Shown here piece by piece: positions 8,999 to 17,165 of a stretch of DNA of 64,000 nucleotides; position 1 is the first letter of the stretch, and each line of letters opens with the position of its first letter. A program made the position numbers and the translations under genes. Location: contig NZ_CBDEGB010000001.1 of the NCBI RefSeq assembly GCF_965237655.1, positions 558,001 to 622,000 of the forward strand. Reading direction: 5' to 3'. The stretch comes from Poriferisodalis sp965237655 (lineage in GTDB: Bacteria; Actinomycetota; Acidimicrobiia; Acidimicrobiales; Poriferisodalaceae). The notes under the pieces were generated by a model. It did not search any database and was not told the DNA's origin. It saw only the letters and a list, made by a program, of their open reading frames with translations.

Positions 8999-9006
8999 CA
9001 CATTGT

Positions 9007-9162
9007 ATGAGCAGAGCAAAGCTCCCAGCCTCAAGCCTTGGCGCACTGCGCGAAACGGACCGCGTCGAGCGCAAGGAAGACCTGCGGTCGGTCAAGGTGC
9101 ACCACTACACGGTGATCGGGTTCATCGTGGCGCTGTTCGTCGGGAACCTGACGATCCTGTAG
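9007..9162 (+). CDS. Short coiled-coil membrane protein, truncated relative
   Basis: 51 residues from ATG 9007. After 15 residues unlike anything else here it reads LRETDRVERKEDLRSVKVHHY and a hydrophobic end, nearly identical in DNA to 9940-10053, the end of the gene at 9693-10049. The N-terminal module and coiled-coil repeats of that relative are missing, so this is either a very short membrane peptide or a leftover tail. I see no clear ribosome binding site. The shared DNA continues a few bases past the stop codon. Confidence 0.4.
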   Translation: MSRAKLPASSLGALRETDRVERKEDLRSVKVHHYTVIGFIVALFVGNLTIL

Positions 9163-9490
9163 ACCGCCCCACAGCGCGCACCGGTTCTGTGATCGTGCGA
9201 AACGTGATGGAGACGCGTCGGTGACGCTGGATCTTCTGCCCACTCCAGTTGTCCGTTTGGCGCTTGGCGATGCCGTGGCGCCAACCCGAGCGTGCGTCTC
9301 CGTGCATGAGCAGGAGGCTGCGTGGCTCAAGCCGCTCGACGTAGTCGTCGCCGGTGGCGTCGCAGTGAAAGTCCATGTTGACCGCGGACCCCAGGCTCAC
9401 GGTGGCCACGACGGGACCGAAACAATCGCGGTCGATGTGCGGAGCGATGCCTTGACCGGGCAAGTACTCGTTGATGATCGCCTGTTCGAA
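9122..9490 (-). pseudogene. AlkB-like 2-oxoglutarate/Fe(II) dioxygenase, N-terminally truncated
   Basis: The frame encodes the catalytic C-terminal half of an AlkB-like oxygenase: FEQAIINEY, GIAPHIDRDCFG with the HxD iron ligands, WRHGIAKR with the distal His, and RRVSITFRT with the 2-oxoglutarate-binding Arg. It is about 80 percent identical by eye to residues 103-200 of the protein at 33665-34279. The first ~100 residues are gone and the frame before about 9490 no longer resembles the family. Its C-terminal end runs antisense into the short membrane ORF at 9007-9162. Confidence 0.65.
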
Positions 9491-9692
9491 AGGTCGGTCG
9501 GGATCGAGTATCGCGTGTGCGAAGTTGACCCGTACGTCAATTCTTGGGCTGCGAACCGCTGCCGGGCCTCTCGCGTGCCGAAATGACTGACGTGTGTCGA
9601 AAACCGCTTGACCCGTTGGCAGCGCGGTCCCTACGGTCTCCCAATGTTGAGCGCGGGACGGCGCGCCGGTGGGTGTGTGTTCGGGGGTGAGT

Positions 9693-10049
9693 GTGTCGGA
9701 GGAAGATCGGTCTCGGCTCTACGCTTGGTTCCGTGAGCACACCGGCGAGCCGCTCGCGGAGTATCTGATGTCGTGCCTGGCGCCGGCGCCGCTGTCGGAC
9801 CTGGCCACCAAGGCTGACTTGGAGCAGGTCGACAAGCGGTTCGAGCAGGTCGACAAGCGGTTCGATCGCATCGACCAGAGGTTCGACGCGCTCTTAGCGC
9901 TGCGCGAAGCGGACCGCGCGGAGGCGGCTGCGCTGCGCGAGGCGGACCGCGTCGAGCGCAAGGAAGACCTGCGGTCGGTCAAGGTGCACCACTACACGGT
10001 GATCGGGTTCATAGTGGCGCTGTTCGTCGCGAACCTGACGTTCCTGTAG
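9693..10049 (+). CDS. Small coiled-coil protein with C-terminal membrane anchor
   Basis: 118 residues from GTG 9693, chosen because VSEEDRSRLYAWF lines up with the ATG start of the relative at 35798 and because GGGGGTGA precedes it. Layout: a conserved N-terminal module (LYAWFREHT, EPLAEYLMSCLAPAPLSDLATK), heptad-like repeats (EQVDKRF twice, then DRIDQRF), a charged helix, and a single membrane segment ending in FVANLTFL. Proteins of this shape are anchored with the coil in the cytoplasm; no function is known to me. The N-terminal module is shared with 35798-36214 while the C-terminal anchor is different there, so the family looks modular. Confidence 0.6.
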   Translation: MSEEDRSRLYAWFREHTGEPLAEYLMSCLAPAPLSDLATKADLEQVDKRFEQVDKRFDRIDQRFDALLALREADRAEAAALREADRVERKEDLRSVKVHHYTVIGFIVALFVANLTFL

Positions 10050-10097
10050 ACCGCCCCCCGCGGCACAAGGACGACCTCCTTGGCGCCTTCCAGTCCC

Positions 10098-10133
10098 GAA
10101 GAAGGCCACAACAGCGCCCAAGACCGCGCCACG
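10098..10133 (+). repeat. Partial copy of a short interspersed repeat
   Basis: The stretch ending AGCGCCCAAGACCGCGCC resembles the longer repeats at 39388-39448 and 48805-48865. Over bases 10113-10133 it matches the 39388 copy at 19 of 21 positions. Confidence 0.35.
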
Positions 10134-10270
10134 TCGGTGTGAGCCATCCCCGCCGGCGCTGCCACCCCAAGAACATGGCACGCATGTTGGTCCTTGCCGA
10201 CTGGGAACGGTCCTTGCGTTCGGTTGCACGCGGGAGGGCTGTAAACGATCGGTGGAATTTCGAGATTTGT

Positions 10271-10576
10271 ATGCGAACGGTGACAAGTCGGTCGACTGCG
10301 CCCATGGCGGCTCGGGCAGCGTTGGCAGTGCGCTCGGCAGGGTCCTTGGCAAGCGTGATCGCTGCGCGGCGGGCACTGTCGGGCTTCACCCAGCAGGCGC
10401 TCGCGGATGCGGCGGGGGTATCGCGCAAGCTGGTATGCGATGCCGAGGCGGGCAAGCTGACGATACAGCTGGACGGCCTGATCAAGATCTGTGTCGCGTT
10501 GGGATGCGATGTGGTTGTGCGCGAAGCCGACCGGACGCGTCTCGGCTACCAGGACGCTCTGGCTTCGCTGGAATGA
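10271..10576 (+). CDS. hipB: HipB-like XRE-family antitoxin, second copy
   Basis: 101 residues from ATG 10271. A Cro/C1-type helix-turn-helix spans about residues 25-80: VIAARRALSGFTQQALADAAG, then VSRKLVCDAEAGKLTIQL and LIKICVALGCDVVV, a typical HipB pattern. The end, RTRLGYQDALASLE, is the free tail that in HipB can contact the kinase. It overlaps the following hipA remnant by four bases (ATGA), the normal hipBA arrangement. It differs strongly in sequence from the antitoxin at 8660-8962, so the two modules have separate origins. No clear palindrome was seen upstream. Confidence 0.65.
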   Translation: MRTVTSRSTAPMAARAALAVRSAGSLASVIAARRALSGFTQQALADAAGVSRKLVCDAEAGKLTIQLDGLIKICVALGCDVVVREADRTRLGYQDALASLE

Positions 10577-11167
10577 CGTCGGCTGTGCTGCGCGTGCGCG
10601 TCGGCGGGGTACGCGCCGCGATGTTGGCTCGCGCAGCGGAAGCCGCTGGCACGAGGCGCTGGGCGACGAGCCGACGACGCACATCTTGAAGCCCTCGATG
10701 AAGGTGTACCCAGGGCAGGCCGTAGCCGAGCATCTCGCGCTCGCGACGGCGCGGCGTGGTTCCAGCGGCTTGTGTACTGCTGGGTCATCGTCGCCGACGA
10801 CGCGCACGCCAAGAACCATGCACTGCTGCACCTGCCAGGCGCCGTCTGCCGGCTGGCGCCGCTGTACGACACAGCCTCGTGGCTGCCCTACACCGACCTC
10901 CCTGCAGCCGACATCCACCTCGCCATGTCCCTCGGCGGCCGGTTTGAAGCAGGTCACGGTGATCGCAGCGAGGACTGGCGCAGCTTCGCCCGCGACATCG
11001 GCGTGGATGTCCGCTGGGCCGCCGAACAGATACAGCGCATCGCAGCAAACACACCTGCTTGCCTACAAGCCGAGATCGACGCGCTGTCCCCCGGCGACAG
11101 GTCCAGCGGCATCACCACCCGCCTGCTGGTAGCGATCACTCAACGCTGCGACTCCATCACCGCCTGA
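10573..11167 (+). pseudogene. hipA: HipA-like kinase toxin, second copy, deleted and frameshifted
   Basis: ATG 10573 opens an N-terminal piece (VLRVRVGG) that hits a stop at 10689. In another frame GDEPTTHILKPSMK, the ATP-loop block, and EHLALATA follow directly, so about 100 residues of the N1 domain are missing. In a third frame, from about 10760, come RLVYCWVIVADDAHAKNHALL (the catalytic DAHAKN loop), RLAPLYDTASWLPY and the family C-terminus to 11167. The catalytic loop is therefore still recognisable, but no single frame links it to the ATP-binding part. Confidence 0.7.
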
Positions 11168-11399
11168 ACGGCCGAACACACGCCCAACCGCGGCATGACT
11201 CGCCAGCCCTTCACCGCATGGGCGCCCGCCGCGGATAGAGAACGGGACGCGAGGATCTGTTCATGTCCTCCTTGGCAGGGCTCGTATTCGGATTGTCGTC
11301 GGCGTAGCCGAGTGCGACCGGCGCCACCGCATCCCTGGCTTGGACCGGCGGATTCGCATTCGCGTCTGCTGTGACTTCATCCGCTGCAGCAGCCGTGGT

Positions 11400-11740
11400 A
11401 CTGCGCCGAAGCGGCACAGCCACTCCCCATAGGCAACATCGGCATCGGCGCGCACGGCCGCCGGTCGCCGCTGGGTCGAGCGATGCTGGCCCACCACCGC
11501 GCACGCCCGGCGCTCTGACACCCCGAACCGGTCCTGCAGCCGCACCACCGCAGCCCGCCGACGGTCCGGGGTCACCATTTTCCCTCCGCGAGATCCTTCA
11601 GCATCGCTTTGTCTAGCTCCGCCTCGGCGAGCAGCTTCTCCAGCCGAGCGACCATCGCTCATCTGCTCCACGACCATCGAACGAAACTCCGGCGAGTAAG
11701 CGAGCCTTGCGGCGCGGCAACGTTCACCGCGCATCCCCAT
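11400..11740 (-). mobile_element. IS3-family remnant, left flank of the catabolic island
   Basis: On the minus strand a frame carries RLEKLLAEAELDKAMLKDLAEGK, the end of a typical IS3 OrfA (about 11660-11577), and the overlapping frame begins OrfB with VTPDRRRAAVVRL and VSERRACAVVGQHRSTQRR. The OrfA helix-turn-helix part is scrambled and the OrfB integrase core is missing. No terminal inverted repeats could be identified. A second IS3 remnant lies at 24508-24980, on the other side of the island. Confidence 0.65.
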
Positions 11741-11955
11741 CTCCCTCTTGATTCGGACACCACCACTTTCACAAACCGAGTCCGGTGAACGGGGGACACA
11801 TCAGCTGGACCAACTAACGGGTCCCCGTCACCGACTCGGGGGCTGTATGTGATCGAAGATGCGCTCGAGTATCTCGACGCCATTGTCGCCACATGGCATG
11901 AGAGCGTCAGAGGTTGGCTGCCGTGAGCTGTCTTCCCACCGTGAAGCTCCTGTTG

Positions 11956-12855
11956 CTAGATCATGGTTTCTCGAGCGAGTGTTGAGAGATTGCTGATTAC
12001 CGCGTCGAGATAGCCAGGGTCTTTCCGCTGCGGGTCGTGCACCGCGCCCAACTGGAGAGTCAGAGCCGCGCCAGCGTGGGTGATGAGGGGGACTGCGCCC
12101 AGGTCCATGCCACGGAGACCGACAGATGACGGGAGAATCGCCAATCCTTCGCCGGCGGCGGCCATGGCGAGCGCAGCGTCTGGAGCTGAGGTCTCGAAGG
12201 CGATTTCGGGGGTGAGATTCTCGATGCGACAGGCTGAATCGAAGAGAAGTCTGCTCCCAAACGTCTCGTTGAGAGCCAGAATAGGGAAGGTACACGCTTG
12301 TTGTATTGTCATTGCTTTTAGCCCCGAAGAAGGCGAAGACCTCGATTGAGGTCTGATGGCCATGAGGGTGAGATCGACGAGAGGATGCTGCACAAGTCGC
12401 GGTGACGGCCCTATGAATGCGACGCCGAGTCGGATCTCATGCGCCTCGATAAGCTCGACGACCTTCGCTCCTCCGGCCTCGACCACTTTGCACTCCACGT
12501 TCGGAAAGTCCTTGCGGAAGGTCTGCAAGAACGGAGCGATGAGCCGTTCGATCGTCCACGGGGTTGCACCGATACTGAAGTTCCCGAGTCGCCCCCCACG
12601 CAGTTGCCTGGCGGTTTCAAACAATGAACTCTCGCTCTGCACGAAATCCGTACAGTGTCTCAGCAGAGCTTCACCAGCCTCAGAGAGCCTGACCCCACGA
12701 CCGACCCGGTCAAACAGAGCGATTCCAAGTTCGGTCTCGATCCGTTTGACCTGGCGGGACAAGGCGGATTGGGAGATGTTGAGATGTGTGGCCGCAACGG
12801 TCATGCTCCCAGTTCTGGCAATCTCGAGAAGGGCTTTGACGTACCGTGCATCCAC
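11956..12855 (-). CDS. LysR-family transcriptional regulator
   Basis: 299 residues, starting at GTG 12855. The N-terminal winged helix covers residues 1-60 (TGSMTVAATHLNISQSALSRQVKRIE, ELGIALFDRVGRGVRLSEAG), followed by the usual linker helix and a two-lobed effector-binding domain. LysR proteins respond to a pathway intermediate and usually control a divergent operon. Here it is divergent from 13131, with 275 bases between, which makes it the likely regulator of the catabolic genes downstream. DNA is less GC-rich than in the flanking clusters, in line with the rest of the island. The ligand cannot be told from sequence. Confidence 0.88.
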   Translation of the reverse strand: MDARYVKALLEIARTGSMTVAATHLNISQSALSRQVKRIETELGIALFDRVGRGVRLSEAGEALLRHCTDFVQSESSLFETARQLRGGRLGNFSIGATPWTIERLIAPFLQTFRKDFPNVECKVVEAGGAKVVELIEAHEIRLGVAFIGPSPRLVQHPLVDLTLMAIRPQSRSSPSSGLKAMTIQQACTFPILALNETFGSRLLFDSACRIENLTPEIAFETSAPDAALAMAAAGEGLAILPSSVGLRGMDLGAVPLITHAGAALTLQLGAVHDPQRKDPGYLDAVISNLSTLARETMI

Positions 12856-13130
12856 CTATGCATTATACGCAAGCACAAGGACGACTCGCGTGCTAATGTT
12901 GCATCATCAGCGGTTTAGGCCCGTGGGAAGAGAGCGCGATGGCACCATCAGGGGGGGTACCGGCCGTCTCCGGGTCGGTAGGAGCTTGGCTAGACCCTCA
13001 AGCCCAAGGATCTGCCCGGGCCACCGTCTTGGTGCGAGGCGCCGCGTCACCAAGCAGCTTGAGGAGCATACGCGGGACCGTCGATCGCGTGCCGAACATG
13101 GACCAATAGAGGGATGGTGGGTACAGACAG
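12856..13130. promoter_or_regulatory. Divergent promoter region between LysR gene and catabolic operon
   Basis: 275 bases with no supported gene between two divergent starts. The side next to the LysR gene is AT-rich (around 12858-12915), where a LysR box would be expected; I could not fix a single T-N11-A site with confidence. Confidence 0.4.
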
Positions 13131-13730
13131 ATGAAGAAGGATGAGATTGCTCTCGTACTGATGGATCTCCAGAACGACGTTGTTCATCCGGAAGGTCTCT
13201 TCGGAAAGTCGGGACTTGCAGATGTCGTCAGAGAGAGGAGCGTCCTCGAGAACTCCCATGCGGTTCTCGAGCGAGCCCGGCAGCTTCGGATGCTAGTGGT
13301 CCATGTAGCTCACCAGTATCGAGCAGGTCACCCCGAGGTAGGCCAGGGAATGGCAATCTTCGACTCAATCAAGACAGCAGACGCAATGACCGAAGGCAGT
13401 TGGGGTGCCGAGCACCACGAAATGGTTGCACCGATCGAGAACGAAATCGTTGTACCCAAACGTCGAGTCAGTTCCTTCTATCAGTCAGACCTTGACCTTG
13501 TTCTTCGACTTGCCGGAATCAAGACAATTGTCTCGGCCGGTGTTGCCACGAACATGGTGGTCGAGGCGACAGTGCGAGATGCCGCCGACAGGGGTTTCGC
13601 AAATATCGTACTTGAGGACTGCTGCGCGAGTTTCGATGCTGAGGACAACGAGTTCTCGCTCAAGAATATCATCCCCAAATTCGGACGAGTGATAACAACA
13701 CTAGAGTTTCTCGATGAGTTCACAGCTTGA
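13131..13730 (+). CDS. Isochorismatase-like hydrolase
   Basis: 199 residues, full length for the family. The conserved Asp is in LMDLQND (Asp12), the conserved Lys in VVPKRR (Lys110) and the cis-peptide region in AGVATNMVVEATVRDAADRG. The position that carries the nucleophilic Cys in the amidase members of this family is Val143 here. The family splits into cysteine amidohydrolases (nicotinamidase, maleamate amidase, RutB) and Cys-less isochorismatases that hydrolyse an enol ether; by this residue the protein belongs with the latter or uses another mechanism. First gene of the presumed LysR-controlled operon. Its end overlaps the next start by 17 bases. Confidence 0.8.
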   Translation: MKKDEIALVLMDLQNDVVHPEGLFGKSGLADVVRERSVLENSHAVLERARQLRMLVVHVAHQYRAGHPEVGQGMAIFDSIKTADAMTEGSWGAEHHEMVAPIENEIVVPKRRVSSFYQSDLDLVLRLAGIKTIVSAGVATNMVVEATVRDAADRGFANIVLEDCCASFDAEDNEFSLKNIIPKFGRVITTLEFLDEFTA

Positions 13731-13998
13731 CGACCTCGTGGGGCCACTGGTTGGTTCTCAATCAGTTCCGCTAACAGCGCCACCATTCACGGCTGAGGGT
13801 ATTCGTAGATACTGCTATGCAATAAGTGAATCGGATCTCCTCTGCCTTGATCCAGAGTTGGCCAAAAGCACGCGGTGGGCCGGCCTAGTTGCTCCGCCAG
13901 ATTTCTGCCAGGTCTTCCGCCCGGAGAGGCGACACGACTATACTTGCCGAGAGGATTTGGTCACTCTTAAGTTCAGACTGACTTCGATTGTCACGTAA
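13714..13998 (+). CDS. FAS1-like/MaoC N-terminal hot-dog domain protein, short
   Basis: 94 residues. The pattern FTAEGIRRYCYAISESD, then DPELAKSTRWAGLVAPPDFCQVF, matches the N-terminal hot-dog half of MaoC-type dehydratases (the half that binds CoA but lacks the hydratase motif). Family members are usually near 150 residues, so this one is cut short at a TAA after TSIVT. It may be a truncated subunit or a single-domain helper. It overlaps the isochorismatase-like gene by 17 bases, so they are probably translated together. Role in thioester chemistry is inferred from the crotonase and CoA-transferase downstream. Confidence 0.55.
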   Translation: MSSQLDDLVGPLVGSQSVPLTAPPFTAEGIRRYCYAISESDLLCLDPELAKSTRWAGLVAPPDFCQVFRPERRHDYTCREDLVTLKFRLTSIVT

Positions 13999-14016
13999 AG
14001 TAGAACATATAAATTT

Positions 14017-14038
14017 CCCCGGAACCTAGGTCCCCGGG
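14017..14038. promoter_or_regulatory. Imperfect 22-bp palindrome before the transporter operon
   Basis: Nine of eleven base pairs match around the central ACCTAGGT. It sits between the hot-dog gene and the binding-protein gene and could be an operator, or a weak hairpin that sets expression of the transporter apart. Confidence 0.3.
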
Positions 14039-14088
14039 TTAGTAAATGAAAGAAAAGAGATATCAGAAGAGGGAAGAGGTTAGAGCAG

Positions 14089-15504
14089 ATGGTAAAACGG
14101 CCCAGAATCAACGTGCCCGATTTCAGTGACAAAAAGGTTGCTGACGCCGTCCTTGAAGAGCTAGATTCGCGTCATATGTCTCGGCGCGATCTACTGAAGC
14201 TTGCATCCGCAGGTGTAGTTGCTGCGGCTGGTTGGCCGCTACTCAGCGCCTGCGCTGGGGCGAGCACTGGAGGGAGCGCAACTACAACGGCTACAACGGC
14301 GCCTGGCAGCCCGTCGACCACCGCAATCGTTGTGCCGAAGAGTGGGCAAGTCGCCAACATCATTCGGGTTGAGCAGGCCTACTTCCTCGATCAGGACGAT
14401 GGGGCTAGAAAGGCCGCTAAGATCCTCGGCCTCGACTACGCGGCAACTTCGTCAAATCAGGATGTGCTTCGGCATATCAGCCTGGTGGAGGAGTTTGTAG
14501 CGGGCGGTGCAAAGATGATTATCCAGGGCAATGTTGATGGTTCAGACCTTCGGCCAATCGTCGAAGCATGTACCGCGAACGAGGCGTACCTTGCAAACAT
14601 GTTCGTAACTGATCCGTGGTTCACGCCATTTGACGCAGGCGAGTACTACGTGTGGTATCTCGACTTGTTCGAGTCGGAGAATCTTGCGCGGACAACCAGG
14701 ATAGTGCTTGATGCGATTGGCGGAGAGGGTACGGCAATATACGTTGAGGGCCTTACTGGCGCCTCAGTGGCAACCACGCGGAAAGTCACGACCCTGAACG
14801 TCCTGAAGAATGAGTTCCCCAACGTTGAACTCTTGGCCAGCCAGGACGGAAAGTGGAACCCGGTCGATGCGCAGAAGGCCGTTGAGGACATGGTCGCTGC
14901 GGTCGGCATGCCTGACGTTATCCTGTGCGACAACGACGGCGAGGCAGCAGGCGCAGTCGCGGCGGTCGAAGGCCTCGGAATGACGCCCGGAGTTGATGTC
15001 CTTATCTCCGGCCAGGACGGCAATCGAGACGTCCTTGACATGATAGAAGACGGACGTGTCTATGTGACTGGATTCCACTCACCAGCCTATTTCGGAGTGG
15101 CACCGGTTGTGAGGTGCTTCGACGCTCTAAACGGGGTGAAGCTTTCAGCACCCGAAAGGCAGATGGGAATAGCCGGGGCTATCCCCGTACTTCAGGACAA
15201 TGTAGCGCAGGTCAAGCGACGTTTCATTGAGACGGACAACCTCCCATTCGACCCAGTATTGATGTCGAAGGTTCACCATCCTGACGATTGGGACCCGATG
15301 CACCAACTCCGCGCTCTCGTCCTCGAGGATCACTGGGCACCGTTTGGCGAGGTAATCTCTGAAAAGCCCGAAGGTTGGGGCCCGCCTGAGTACGTAAGAG
15401 CTCTGGAGGCTGGCGAGATGGAACAAGTAACCCAGATGTATGCCGATCACTACAAGATCAGGATGGATGACTTCAGCTACAAAGGTGTCCCGGTTCCAGA
15501 ATAA
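14089..15504 (+). CDS. Sugar-type ABC transporter substrate-binding lipoprotein
   Basis: 471 residues. A 30-residue leader precedes a twin-arginine signal, SRRDLLKLASAG (Arg32-Arg33), and a lipobox LLSAC (Cys55), so the protein is probably exported folded and lipid-anchored. The mature part follows a Thr/Ser-rich linker and has the two-lobe ribose/galactose-binding fold (type I periplasmic binding protein, PF13407-like): GGAKMIIQGNVDG, VILCDNDGEAAGAVAAVEG and DVLISGQDGNRDVLDMI. It is longer than typical RbsB (about 300) because of the leader and a C-terminal extension of some 100 residues. ATPase and permease genes follow. Substrate unknown; the neighbouring oxygenases suggest it need not be a sugar. 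Confidence 0.85.
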   Translation: MVKRPRINVPDFSDKKVADAVLEELDSRHMSRRDLLKLASAGVVAAAGWPLLSACAGASTGGSATTTATTAPGSPSTTAIVVPKSGQVANIIRVEQAYFLDQDDGARKAAKILGLDYAATSSNQDVLRHISLVEEFVAGGAKMIIQGNVDGSDLRPIVEACTANEAYLANMFVTDPWFTPFDAGEYYVWYLDLFESENLARTTRIVLDAIGGEGTAIYVEGLTGASVATTRKVTTLNVLKNEFPNVELLASQDGKWNPVDAQKAVEDMVAAVGMPDVILCDNDGEAAGAVAAVEGLGMTPGVDVLISGQDGNRDVLDMIEDGRVYVTGFHSPAYFGVAPVVRCFDALNGVKLSAPERQMGIAGAIPVLQDNVAQVKRRFIETDNLPFDPVLMSKVHHPDDWDPMHQLRALVLEDHWAPFGEVISEKPEGWGPPEYVRALEAGEMEQVTQMYADHYKIRMDDFSYKGVPVPE

Positions 15505-15578
15505 CTTCTCCCGAGGAGAGGACGCCGGTCAATTCTCGTCTTGCCGCAAGGCAGGGCACAGAAAGGTTGGACATCTGA

Positions 15579-17165
15579 GTGCCAGTGCTAGAAGCGCCAG
15601 TCCTAGAGGTCCGCGAGCTCTGTAAGTCCTTTCGCGCAGTAGTCGCGTTGGATCATGTTTCGTTGCAAATCAACCGAGGGGAGATCGTAGGTATCGTCGG
15701 TGAGAATGGTGCCGGAAAGAGCACCCTACTCAACATACTGTCAGGGACAGAACGTCGGGACTCGGGCAAAATCCTGCTCAACGGCGTCGGAGAGATAGCT
15801 CCGAGGAACTATCTAGAGGCCAACCGATTCGGAATCTGGCGAGTCTTTCAAGATCCCGCAGTTATTCCAGGGATACCTGTCTATGAGAATCTCTTCTTAG
15901 GTCACGCAGACAAGTTCGCCCGATTTGGCTCTGTCCTGGACAAGAGAGCGATGATTCGCGAGGCGAAACGCATTGCACATGAGATGCGGCTCGAGATTGA
16001 TGTCACCCAACCCACATACCGGTACAATTTCGCAGTTCGGCAAGCCCTGGAGGTCGCCAAAGCATCGATGCTTTCCGAAGTCTTAGGCCTCGAGTCGAGC
16101 GTCGTCCTGTTTGACGAGCCCACCACAAGCCTGTCTCACGTTGAGGTTGAGGCCCTCTTGGCTCTTATGCGCGAACTACAGCGGCGCGGATCATCTGTCG
16201 TCTTCGTATCGCATCGGCTGAGCGAGATTTTCCTGGTATGCAGTCGCCTATATGTAATGAAGGACGGAGTCCTAGCTGCCGAGGTCATGGCGGACGAGAC
16301 GGAGCCAACTGAACTTCACGAGCTGATGGTCGGCAGGGTCAGAGAGAAGGACTATTACTTGGAAGGTGAGCAGGTCGAGGTGACCGGGAAGCCGGTCAGC
16401 GTCAGAGTCACTGATCTGAACCTGACCGGTGAGTTGTCGGACATTAGTTTCGAGGTCAGGCAGGGCGAGGTATTGGGCCTTGGCGGAGTGATTGGCTCCG
16501 GGAAATCTGAACTTGGACGAGTACTGGCCGGACTGTCGAAGCCGGATAGCGGGACAATTGAGATCAACGGCACTGGAATAGTAAACAGACTGACGCCTCC
16601 GAAGGCTAAGGCTGCCGGGATTGGCTATGTGCCACCAGATCGCTCATTCGAGGGGATTATCGCGAATTTCTCCGTCGCATCGAATATTTCCCTGCCGAGC
16701 GGCGAAAGCGATCGATTGGGCTTTACCAATAGGCTCGGTGTATGGAACCTCGGCAGAGAACGACAAGTGGCGCGAGACGCTGTCGAGAAATTCAGAATAA
16801 GGGGTACGCCTGGCGCCCTCGCGGCTACTATGAGCGGTGGAAATCAGCAGAAAATAGCTGTAGCGAAGTGGGTGCGTCGAGAACCCGTGGTCCTCATCCT
16901 CGACAATCCAACTCGGGGGGTCGATGTAGGTGCAAGGGCCGAGATCTACCGGATCATTCGAGATCTCGCCAGAAGTGGGGCGGCGATAATTCTGATTAGC
17001 GACGACCTGGTTGAGCTAGTAGGATTGAGTAACCGAATACTTGTGCTGAACTCGGGGACTATCGCCACAACGGTCGACGCACCGCCGGATCAGAAACCAA
17101 GTGAACAAGAAATCATTAGCCACATGATTGGTGCGCTCCAGTTCGCTGAAATGGGTAACTCTTGA
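15579..17165 (+). CDS. RbsA/MglA-type double ABC ATPase
   Basis: 528 residues with two nucleotide-binding domains in tandem, as in ribose and galactose importers. Domain 1: Walker A GENGAGKST (residues 41-49), Walker B VVLFDEPT, switch region VFVSHRLSE; its signature region reads NFAVRQALEVAKA and is degenerate. Domain 2: Walker A GVIGSGKS, signature TMSGGNQQK, Walker B VVLILDNPTRGVDVGA with Asn where the catalytic Glu is expected. One composite ATP site is thus canonical and the other degenerate. GTG 15579 was chosen because it gives the usual short lead into the first strand. The stop overlaps the permease start. Confidence 0.88.
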   Translation: MPVLEAPVLEVRELCKSFRAVVALDHVSLQINRGEIVGIVGENGAGKSTLLNILSGTERRDSGKILLNGVGEIAPRNYLEANRFGIWRVFQDPAVIPGIPVYENLFLGHADKFARFGSVLDKRAMIREAKRIAHEMRLEIDVTQPTYRYNFAVRQALEVAKASMLSEVLGLESSVVLFDEPTTSLSHVEVEALLALMRELQRRGSSVVFVSHRLSEIFLVCSRLYVMKDGVLAAEVMADETEPTELHELMVGRVREKDYYLEGEQVEVTGKPVSVRVTDLNLTGELSDISFEVRQGEVLGLGGVIGSGKSELGRVLAGLSKPDSGTIEINGTGIVNRLTPPKAKAAGIGYVPPDRSFEGIIANFSVASNISLPSGESDRLGFTNRLGVWNLGRERQVARDAVEKFRIRGTPGALAATMSGGNQQKIAVAKWVRREPVVLILDNPTRGVDVGARAEIYRIIRDLARSGAAIILISDDLVELVGLSNRILVLNSGTIATTVDAPPDQKPSEQEIISHMIGALQFAEMGNS

